NCBI GenBank assembly: GCA_002067325.1
Contig: MVQY01000167.1
Location: forward strand, 1 to 5,741
DNA from: Methanobacterium sp. PtaU1.Bin097
Lineage (GTDB): Archaea; Methanobacteriota; Methanobacteria; Methanobacteriales; Methanobacteriaceae
DNA: 5,741 bases
Reading direction: 5' to 3'
Positions 1-4,770 of this stretch are shown one piece after another. The first letter of the stretch is position 1, and each line of letters opens with the position of its first letter. Under the pieces are notes generated by a model, which saw only the letters and a list, made by a program, of their open reading frames with translations, had not been told where the DNA came from and ran no database searches. The position numbers and the translations under genes are program-made.

Positions 1-20
1 CCTATTCCATCATATGAATA

Positions 21-671
21 TTATTTAAAAACAAATTTTCTTAAATCAGTAATTGTAGGAATACTGGTTTGAGATTTAACATACTCAATCTTCCTTTCGT
101 TATAATCAGAAGTTATAAATTCCAAATTACTGTGAATAAAACATAAATCATGAGCATCTAAAAAAATTTCATAATCTGGATAATGAATTTCTTTCTTTAA
201 TTCCTCTCTAATTTTTGGATAATCTTTTATTCGTTTATGCAAAAGTGTATTTACACTAAATTTATTTTTCCGGTGATAAATATCAGAATTAAAATCCATT
301 ATTATTCCATCCAATGAATTTGATATGGTTCTGCTATTTTCTTCATAAGCAAATCCTTCTTTATCCCAAATTGACTCAATAATTAAATGCTTTTTTTTAG
401 ATTCTAAATCAACTTCTGATGAATCCGCTAAAGACATAATATCATCTTTATTAAAAAATCCTTCCTGATTTCTTATTATATGATGGATATCATGTAAAAA
501 GTTAGAATAATCATCTTTAAGTTCTATTAATTTTTTATGGGTCTCCTCTAAGACTGTATTTGACCAATATTTTAGGTCATTACTTTCAAACGCATTTTTT
601 GCATAGATGTGCCATGGATCCCATTTAAAAATATAGCCAATTGGAACATTAGTATCAAAAAAGAGAGGCAT
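21..671 (-). CDS. PIN-domain nuclease-like protein, second gene of a two-gene AT-rich cassette
   Basis: Seen: a 216-residue protein beginning MPLFFDTNVPIGYIF, the classic first strand of a PIN domain with Asp6 in a DTN motif. A second acidic position fits Glu42/Glu43 (TVLEETHKKL). Near the C terminus, DAHDLCFIH (Asp172, Asp175) and FITSDYNE (Asp189) match the order of the remaining PIN metal-binding acids, including the typical T-S/x-D strand. Known: PIN domains are Mg2+/Mn2+-dependent RNases, often the toxin of toxin-antitoxin pairs. Inference: a cytoplasmic ribonuclease. Odd: about 120 residues separate Glu42/43 from Asp172, so at 216 residues it is longer than the usual 130-150-residue VapC. 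The middle (about 55-165) is charged and helical-looking. It has no signal peptide or membrane segment. The start is fixed by an AAGGAG site seven bases upstream. It lies four bases after the stop of the 211-residue gene and is very AT-rich. The PIN fold is fairly safe; the toxin role is not established. Confidence 0.72.
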   Translation of the reverse strand: MPLFFDTNVPIGYIFKWDPWHIYAKNAFESNDLKYWSNTVLEETHKKLIELKDDYSNFLHDIHHIIRNQEGFFNKDDIMSLADSSEVDLESKKKHLIIESIWDKEGFAYEENSRTISNSLDGIIMDFNSDIYHRKNKFSVNTLLHKRIKDYPKIREELKKEIHYPDYEIFLDAHDLCFIHSNLEFITSDYNERKIEYVKSQTSIPTITDLRKFVFK

Positions 672-675
672 ACAT

Positions 676-1311
676 TTACTCCTTCATAATAGCGTACAAG
701 TTATCGATTGTTTTTTCATGTTTGCCTGAAGGAGTATATATCTCTAAATAAAATTGTTCAATGTATTTAAATAATACATTTTGAAATGATGTGTATTTTT
801 GTTGATATTTGGATTCCGTTTTTTCTTCTATTTTTTTTGGATCAGTTATGCCCTCAAATAAATTTATTTTATAATTAATTAGATCACCAAATTCTTCAAA
901 TAATTTTTTAACGAATTTGATTTGATCAATATTAGGTTTAGTATACTCCTGATTTTTTAGAGTATATTCCGTGATTTGTTGAATTTCTAAAAAATCAAAA
1001 AATTCTTTCTGAAATAAAGGTTGTTTTTTAAGAATAATTGCTAACTCATCTACCTTTTGAAATATTTGATTTATATTAAAAGAATACATAAAGGCTATAT
1101 CTGCTTCTTTTATCTTTTGCTCATTAATTATCGAAGGATATTGTGATTTCTCAGATTCTTTACCAATGCGTTCTTTTAGATCTTTGAAAAAGTTATTAAA
1201 AAACTCAAGAATCCTATTGTTATATTTACCAATATTGTACCTAATATCAGCTGAAGGAATAGTTAAAGACAATCCTACCGTGTTTCTTCCAGAAATATAC
1301 ATTTCTTCCAC
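676..1311 (-). CDS. Unrecognised 211-residue helical protein, first gene of the PIN cassette
   Basis: I do not recognise the family. Seen: a soluble, lysine/glutamate/isoleucine/phenylalanine-rich protein. A short possibly beta N-terminal part (MYISGRNTVGLSLTIPSAD) is followed by long, probably helical stretches, such as ILEFFNNFFKDLKERIGKE and IDQIKFVKKLFEEFGDLINYK. There is no signal peptide, membrane segment, cysteine cluster or obvious helix-turn-helix. The first codon given here is GTG at 1309-1311. An ATG three codons later (1300-1302, giving 208 residues) is an alternative, preceded by a GGAAG-like stretch that lies rather close. The stop is four bases before the PIN start, so the two are almost certainly one transcript with this gene first. 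Inference from position only: an antitoxin, regulator or partner of the PIN protein. It could equally be an independent defence component. Very low GC, matching the PIN gene and unlike the plus-strand genes. Confidence 0.7.
   Translation of the reverse strand: MEEMYISGRNTVGLSLTIPSADIRYNIGKYNNRILEFFNNFFKDLKERIGKESEKSQYPSIINEQKIKEADIAFMYSFNINQIFQKVDELAIILKKQPLFQKEFFDFLEIQQITEYTLKNQEYTKPNIDQIKFVKKLFEEFGDLINYKINLFEGITDPKKIEEKTESKYQQKYTSFQNVLFKYIEQFYLEIYTPSGKHEKTIDNLYAIMKE
679..684 (-). promoter_or_regulatory. Shine-Dalgarno site for the PIN gene, embedded in the end of the upstream gene
   Basis: On the minus strand the last codons of the 211-residue gene read ATG AAG GAG TAA, then ATGT, then the PIN start ATG. 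AAGGAG therefore serves both as coding sequence and as a ribosome binding site, seven bases from the PIN start. This decides the PIN start codon and implies translational coupling of the pair. Confidence 0.8.
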
Positions 1312-1370
1312 ATCTAACTAAATATCTATTTTCCAACCCAAGATAACTAAAAAAATTGGATAAACTGTTC

Positions 1371-1380
1371 AATTAAATAA
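1371..1380 (-). promoter_or_regulatory. Candidate TATA box for the PIN cassette
   Basis: On the minus strand this reads TTATTTAATT, an archaeal TATA-like octamer region about 60 bases upstream of the GTG start. A start of transcription about 25 bases downstream would give a leader of roughly 35 bases. The whole gap is AT-rich, so chance matches are common. Confidence 0.25.
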
Positions 1381-1447
1381 TTCTAAACAGCTTATGTGTT
1401 TCGTACTCTTATATCTAATTTATTAATATGTCGCGTTATATATATTT

Positions 1448-1465
1448 TTGGTAAAAATTTACCAA
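1448..1465. repeat. Perfect inverted repeat, candidate operator
   Basis: TTGGTAAA, two bases AA, then TTTACCAA: eight-base arms with no mismatch, 18 bp in all. The symmetry and size suit a dimeric DNA-binding protein better than an RNA hairpin, since a two-base loop is too tight. It lies 137 bases before the start of the PIN cassette and 148 before the permease, so it could serve either. The regulator is unknown. Confidence 0.5.
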
Positions 1466-1574
1466 CCACTATCATTTTAATAATTATATTATCCATACAG
1501 TTCGAATGGATGTTTTTTAATCTCGGCCGAACTAAATATTTTCTATGGGTGCCTTTGTTTGATCTAACTTTATT

Positions 1575-1588
1575 ACAAATTTATTTTA
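1575..1588 (+). promoter_or_regulatory. BRE/TATA promoter of the phosphate permease, leaderless spacing
   Basis: ACAAAT (1575-1580) fits the archaeal BRE pattern RNWAAW and runs into TTTATTTTA (1580-1588). The TATA-like element spans 33 to 25 bases before the permease ATG, which is the distance normally seen between a TATA box and the transcription start. No Shine-Dalgarno sequence precedes the ATG. Together these suggest that transcription begins at or a few bases before the start codon. Confidence 0.5.
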
Positions 1589-1612
1589 GATTTCATCTTC
1601 ATAATTTTAGAT

Positions 1613-2587
1613 ATGGAATGGTTACTCTTAATCGGTATCATTATCAGTTCCTTCATGGCCTTCAACATAGCTGGTAATGATGTGAGCAACTCGGTTGGCA
1701 CCAGCGTAGGCAGCGGTTCCCTTAAAATAAGATCTGCACTGATAATGGGGGCTGTTTTCATGTTCATCGGTGCTGTTTATCTGGGGACCAACGTCTCCCG
1801 GACCATCGGCAATGGCATCATCGGCTCTGATGTTTTAACCACCTCCGGGGCTTTAATCATCGTTCTAGCAGCTGCTATCTGGATCACCTTCACCTTAATC
1901 AGTAAGATCCCCATATCTGGTTCTGATGCGGTAGTAAGTTCTGTCTTCGGTTTTGGCCTGGCTGCTGCCGGTCCTTCCTACATCCACTTTGATGTGATGG
2001 GGTTGATAGTGCTTAGCTGGATCTTATCTCCATTCATAGGGATGTGCACCGGATTCCTCCTCTACTACATCCTGCGCAGGGGTTACCTCTCCAAGATTAA
2101 ATCGGCGGGTAAAAAAGACCGGTTGGAGAAGGTTTTCTCCTACTTACAGATTGCAAGTGGCGCATTCACCGGGTTGAATGTGGGCGCCATCGATATAGCG
2201 GTGGCCACCGCTGTTTTGTTCTACGGATTCGGTACGGTGGGCTTTGAGATCGAAATTATAGGGGCCGTGGCTATGGTGGTTGGTATCATCCTCGCCGGTG
2301 GTAGGGTGACCAAGACCATCGGCAAACGGATAACAGAGCTGGTCCCCACCCGGGGTTTTTCCGCCCAGATATCCATGGGTACGGCGGTTTATGTCTTCGT
2401 CATGTTAGGTATGCCTATTTCCCCCACCCAAACTTTAGTTGGTTCGGTTATCGGTGTGGGCCTGGCCCGGGGCACCGATACTGTGAAATTCGATGTCATA
2501 AAACATATCGCCACCACCTGGATAGTTACCATTCCCGCGTGTATACTCCTCTCTGGTGGGATGTATTATCTTTTCTCACTTTTTTAA
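1613..2587 (+). CDS. pit: PiT-family inorganic phosphate permease
   Basis: A 324-residue integral membrane protein of the PiT/PHO-4 family (PF01384), expected to import phosphate by ion symport. Seen: the N-terminal signature GNDVSNSVGTSVGSG (residues 21-35) directly after a first hydrophobic segment. The first-half PISGSDAVVSSVFGFGLA stretch is at 100-117. The second-half AGGRVTKTIGKRITELVPTRGFSAQ stretch begins at 228, followed by MPISPTQTLVGSVIGVGLARG (267-287). About eight to ten hydrophobic segments are visible by eye, with a basic cytoplasmic-type loop at 155-172. The length is normal for archaeal members. Odd: the second copy of the signature is degenerate (GAIDIAVATA, 191-200, where GANDVANA is typical), and the usual STTH is SPTQ (270-273). 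The start is chosen because the signature lies at the usual distance and a promoter sits just upstream; no ribosome binding site is visible. No phoU-like partner gene is adjacent. Family assignment is firm; ion coupling and phosphate specificity are inferred from the family. Confidence 0.9.
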   Translation: MEWLLLIGIIISSFMAFNIAGNDVSNSVGTSVGSGSLKIRSALIMGAVFMFIGAVYLGTNVSRTIGNGIIGSDVLTTSGALIIVLAAAIWITFTLISKIPISGSDAVVSSVFGFGLAAAGPSYIHFDVMGLIVLSWILSPFIGMCTGFLLYYILRRGYLSKIKSAGKKDRLEKVFSYLQIASGAFTGLNVGAIDIAVATAVLFYGFGTVGFEIEIIGAVAMVVGIILAGGRVTKTIGKRITELVPTRGFSAQISMGTAVYVFVMLGMPISPTQTLVGSVIGVGLARGTDTVKFDVIKHIATTWIVTIPACILLSGGMYYLFSLF

Positions 2588-2654
2588 AGGGTTTATATCA
2601 ATCTAAGTACGTTTTCCACCTACTTTTCAAAATTAGTTTTAATATTGCCAAACC

Positions 2655-2703
2655 AATAAAATTATAATGTTAAACTTTTATATTATTATCTAAGTGGAGG
2701 GAG
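2655..2703 (+). promoter_or_regulatory. fprA promoter region and ribosome binding site
   Basis: Two overlapping promoter candidates are visible. AATAAA followed by ATTATAATG (2655-2669) would place the transcription start near 2690, leaving a leader that retains the strong GGAGGGAG ribosome binding site (2696-2703, seven bases before the ATG). A better TATA match, TTTTATATTA (2677-2686), would start transcription near 2705-2710 and remove that site. The first arrangement is more consistent with the ribosome binding site. No TTCGTA-N4-TACGAA box, the MsvR site known from Methanothermobacter, is present. Confidence 0.5.
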
Positions 2704-2710
2704 TAAAAAA

Positions 2711-3940
2711 ATGAAGGCTACTGCACTAAAAATAGTTAAGGGAGTATACTGGACGGGAGTTCTTGACTGGGATATCAGGAACTACCACGGATATACACTG
2801 GATGGAACCACATATAACTGCTATCTTGTTTTCAGTTCGAATAAAGCAGTGTTAATCGACAATACTTATCCGGGTACATCCGCCCAGATGTGGGGGAGAA
2901 TAGAAGATGCCTTCCAGAGGGAAGGAAGAGAATTAAAGATCGACGTGATCATCCAGAACCATATCGAGAAGGACCATAGTGGGGCCCTGGTAGAAGTGCA
3001 TAAGAAATTCCCAGAGGCACCCATTTACTGCACAGCACCGGCTTCAATCGGCCTCAAAAAACACTATAAAGGTCTGGAAGATGCTGACCTCAGAATAGTT
3101 AAAACCGGGGATACCCTGAAAGTGGATGAGAGGCAGTTCGTATTCCTGCAGGCCCAGATGCTCCACTGGCCAGACAGCATGTTCACACTACTTACAGACG
3201 ACACTGGAATCCTGTTTTCAAACGATGCATTCGGCCAGCACCTGTGCTTAAAGGACAGATACGACACGGATATTCCAGAGTACGTCCTGATGGACGCCTC
3301 GAAGAAATTCTACGCCAACCTGCTTACACCCCTTTCCATGTTAATTCTCCAGAAATTTGAAGAAATCAAGAAATTAGACCTTTTAGACAATATTAAGATG
3401 ATCGCCCCGTCACACGGCCAGATCTGGACGGACCCCCTGAAGATCATCATGGCCTATAATGACTGGGCCACTGGTAAATGTGAAGATAAGGCCACCATCA
3501 TCTACGACACCATGCACTACTCCACCCGGACCATGGCCCACGCCCTGGCCGAAGGACTTATAGCCGAGGATATAAACGTGAGCATGTACTTCATACACGA
3601 GGATGAAAGGAGTGAGATGGTTAAGGATATCCTGGAAAGCAAGGCCCTCCTCGTCGGGGTGCCCACCATGTTCAACGGGCCATTCCCCAGTGTGGGTGAC
3701 CTGATGTACTACCTCAAGGGGCTGAGCTTCGACCGGACCGGTGTAAAAAGAAGGGCAGTTACCTTCGGCTCCAAGGGATGGAGTGGAAAGGCAGCCGACC
3801 AGTTAGCAGAAACCCTGGAAAGTAGTGGTTTCCAGGTGATGGAAACCTATGAAGTGGATTACGTCCCCACCGATGAACAGTTAGATGAATGTTTTGCCAT
3901 CGGAGAGAGGCTGGGGAAGGAAATTAAAGAGTCTTGGTAA
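2711..3940 (+). CDS. fprA: F420H2 oxidase (flavodiiron protein FprA)
   Basis: A 409-residue cytoplasmic flavodiiron protein. Known: methanogen FprA enzymes oxidise reduced coenzyme F420 and reduce O2 to water, protecting the oxygen-sensitive cell. Seen: an N-terminal metallo-beta-lactamase-like domain (about 1-255) with every diiron ligand: His84, Glu86, Asp88 and His89 in NHIEKDHSG, His152 in LHWPDSMF, Asp172 in SNDAFGQH, and His235 in PSHGQIW. A C-terminal flavodoxin-like FMN domain (about 261-405) begins with the phosphate-binding loop YDTMHYSTRTMA (265-276) and contains VGVPTMFNGPFPS and TFGSKGWSG. The length is the full family length, and no rubredoxin or NADH-oxidoreductase extension is fused, as expected for the F420-dependent class. 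The ATG follows a GGAGGGAG ribosome binding site. It is separated from the permease by 123 bases with its own promoter. The next gene on the same strand starts 151 bases on. Nitric oxide reduction is an alternative activity in the wider family. Confidence 0.95.
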   Translation: MKATALKIVKGVYWTGVLDWDIRNYHGYTLDGTTYNCYLVFSSNKAVLIDNTYPGTSAQMWGRIEDAFQREGRELKIDVIIQNHIEKDHSGALVEVHKKFPEAPIYCTAPASIGLKKHYKGLEDADLRIVKTGDTLKVDERQFVFLQAQMLHWPDSMFTLLTDDTGILFSNDAFGQHLCLKDRYDTDIPEYVLMDASKKFYANLLTPLSMLILQKFEEIKKLDLLDNIKMIAPSHGQIWTDPLKIIMAYNDWATGKCEDKATIIYDTMHYSTRTMAHALAEGLIAEDINVSMYFIHEDERSEMVKDILESKALLVGVPTMFNGPFPSVGDLMYYLKGLSFDRTGVKRRAVTFGSKGWSGKAADQLAETLESSGFQVMETYEVDYVPTDEQLDECFAIGERLGKEIKESW

Positions 3941-3956
3941 GGGAAATAACGCAATC

Positions 3957-4012
3957 CTGGTAAGTTTAAGCAAATCCGGTAAAACTGGTAAGTTTAAGCA
4001 AATCCGGTAAAA
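3957..4012. repeat. Two exact tandem copies of a 28-bp unit
   Basis: Units at 3957-3984 and 3985-4012 are identical, each starting CTGGTAAGTTTAAGC and ending CCGGTAAAA. They begin 16 bases after the fprA stop and lie upstream of the 137-residue gene. In the second unit TAAGTTT (3989-3995) can pair with AAACTTA (4010-4016), a weak seven-base stem. There are too few copies and no spacers, so this is not a CRISPR array. Confidence 0.9.
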
Positions 4013-4024
4013 CTTAAGGAAAAC

Positions 4025-4058
4025 AGGTAAGCTCGTTTTAAAGGTAAGCTCATTTTGA
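4025..4058. repeat. Two near-identical tandem copies of a 17-bp unit
   Basis: AGGTAAGCTCGTTTTAA (4025-4041) is followed directly by AGGTAAGCTCATTTTGA (4042-4058), with two mismatches. The unit differs from the 28-bp repeats just upstream but shares their GGTAAG core. The second copy ends 18 bases before the ribosome binding site of the next gene. Confidence 0.85.
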
Positions 4059-4076
4059 AAATAAAAACTAATGGAA

Positions 4077-4083
4077 GGAGGAT
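4077..4083 (+). promoter_or_regulatory. Ribosome binding site that decides the start of the 137-residue gene
   Basis: GGAGGAT lies eight bases before the ATG at 4092. An in-frame ATG at 4071 would extend the protein by seven residues, but it overlaps this site and has no ribosome binding site of its own, so 4092 is preferred. Confidence 0.85.
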
Positions 4084-4091
4084 TAACTGGT

Positions 4092-4505
4092 ATGAAGACC
4101 CTGGAATTTGAAAGTGGACTGGACCCTAGGAAGAAGTTGATGGTGATGCTGTTCTGGACCAACCGTAAGGCAGCCCGGACTGAAGGCTGTGCACCGTTCT
4201 ATATCAAGAAGATCATCACCCCGGATAAAACCTACACCCCGGAGGGGAGTAAACTACTTAAATTAAGTGATGAAATACTGGACGAACTGGAGAAAAATAT
4301 AGCCGATGATAAACCATTGGAGATGGAATTGAATATTGGAGATGAGGTAATCGAGACAAAACTCGAGGGAAACACCTTCACAGTGTCCACAACTAAGAGT
4401 GATGTGATCGAAGAGGAAATAGTGGAAAAATTGACCACAGAGCTTAGAAAAAAATATCCAGCTGTTTGTGAATCCTTTGAACCACGAGTCACCCCTCTGG
4501 AGTGA
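4092..4505 (+). CDS. Conserved-looking 137-residue protein of unknown function downstream of fprA
   Basis: I do not recognise the family. Seen: a small soluble acidic protein with no signal peptide or membrane segment. The N-terminal part (1-45) is strand-rich, with a hydrophobic core LMVMLFW (17-22 region) and GCAPFYIKKI around Cys33. A helix-like SKLLKLSDEILDELEKNI (53-70) follows, then strand-like MELNIGDEVIETKLEGNTFTVSTT (78-101), and a final helix DVIEEEIVEKLTTELRKKYPAVC (104-126). Cysteines occur only at 33 and 126. There is no CxxC pair, nucleotide-binding loop or DNA-binding motif. Codon use and GC resemble fprA and the other resident genes. The excellent ribosome binding site and same-strand position after fprA suggest a real gene, possibly co-transcribed with it across a repeat-filled 151-base gap. 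A role linked to oxygen response would be guesswork. Confidence 0.8.
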   Translation: MKTLEFESGLDPRKKLMVMLFWTNRKAARTEGCAPFYIKKIITPDKTYTPEGSKLLKLSDEILDELEKNIADDKPLEMELNIGDEVIETKLEGNTFTVSTTKSDVIEEEIVEKLTTELRKKYPAVCESFEPRVTPLE

Positions 4506-4518
4506 TATTTCACCTTCA

Positions 4519-4564
4519 TTTTTTATTTATTTTTATGTGAAACGTCCTAAATAAGGTTTTTTTT
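4519..4564 (+). terminator. Oligo-T terminator region after the 137-residue gene
   Basis: A T-rich stretch with runs of six (4519-4524 region), five (4530-4534) and eight T (4557-4564) begins 14 bases after the stop. Archaeal RNA polymerase terminates at such oligo-T tracts without needing a strong hairpin. A six-base inverted pair TTTCAC (4508-4513) / GTGAAA (4537-4542) flanks the first tracts but is weak. Confidence 0.5.
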
Positions 4565-4620
4565 CTAAATTACCCCTTTTATAAAGGTAGTTCCAGGCAG
4601 TAGCTTTAAGTAATTGTAAG

Positions 4621-4630
4621 TTTTATATTA
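4621..4630 (+). promoter_or_regulatory. Candidate distal TATA box for the histidine kinase
   Basis: TTTTATATTA here is identical to the ten bases at 2677-2686 before fprA. It would place a transcription start near 4650 and give the kinase mRNA a leader of about 120 bases containing both copies of the direct repeat at 4654-4722. Confidence 0.35.
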
Positions 4631-4653
4631 CAATATTCACCAAAATAAAATTA

Positions 4654-4722
4654 ATGGGAAACAGGTGTATTCTTTTTAAGTGAACAGAGAGGGGTAGATT
4701 TTTTAAATATGGGATAACAGGT
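4654..4722 (+). repeat. Imperfect direct repeat upstream of the histidine kinase
   Basis: ATGGGAAACAGGT (4654-4666) recurs as ATGGGATAACAGGT (4709-4722), each followed by a TATT and pyrimidine-rich run. The copies start 55 bases apart. A related GGAAAACAGGT stands at 4018-4028 before the 137-residue gene. This may be a regulator site or a relic of duplication. Confidence 0.5.
4702..4709 (+). promoter_or_regulatory. Candidate proximal TATA box for the histidine kinase
   Basis: TTTAAATA matches the archaeal TATA consensus TTTAWATA exactly and would start transcription near 4735, about 35 bases before the preferred ATG. The preceding bases are not a good BRE. It lies between, and touches, the second direct-repeat copy. 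Confidence 0.4.
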
Positions 4723-4770
4723 TTATTTTCTTCTTTTAGGAACCTAATAATAATTTAATTGGCGATTATC

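Larger units (their letters stand above)
1312..1612. other. AT-rich divergent intergenic region
   Basis: This 301-base gap separates the minus-strand PIN cassette from the plus-strand phosphate permease and must carry both promoters. It holds a perfect inverted repeat at 1448-1465, a GC-rich palindrome TCGGCCGA at 1523-1530, and a looser inverted pair AGTTCG (1499-1504) / CGAACT (1528-1533). It also holds the permease promoter at 1575-1588. I see no RNA gene and no convincing short gene. An open frame running 1396-1677 overlaps the permease and looks like a translation of T-rich DNA. Confidence 0.7.

Noticed and set aside
1354..1374. AATTG/CAATT inverted pair before the PIN cassette
   Set aside because: The five-base AT-rich arms with an 11-base spacer are expected by chance in DNA of this composition.
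1400..1415. TTCGTA half of an MsvR box
   Set aside because: The required second half TACGAA is missing (TATATC stands there), and it lies before the permease instead of fprA.
1496..1515. GTTCGAAT resembling a tRNA T-loop, a possible tRNA fragment or attachment site
   Set aside because: The base that should pair with the G before the loop is G instead of C, the stem does not form, and no acceptor or anticodon arm is present nearby.
1396..1677. Plus-strand open frame of 93 codons starting GTG upstream of the permease
   Set aside because: It overlaps the permease by 65 bases in another frame, has no ribosome binding site, and its hydrophobic sequence is what T-rich intergenic DNA gives by chance.
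3957..4058. CRISPR-like array
   Set aside because: The units are directly adjacent without unique spacers, differ between the two sets and are only two copies each.
3881..4162. Minus-strand open frame across the tandem repeats
   Set aside because: It is antisense to the ends of fprA and of the 137-residue gene, and its middle is simply the translated repeats; there is no ribosome binding site or recognisable protein.
4232..4519. Minus-strand serine-rich open frame
   Set aside because: It is a shadow of the 137-residue gene, produced by reading its acidic codons in reverse.
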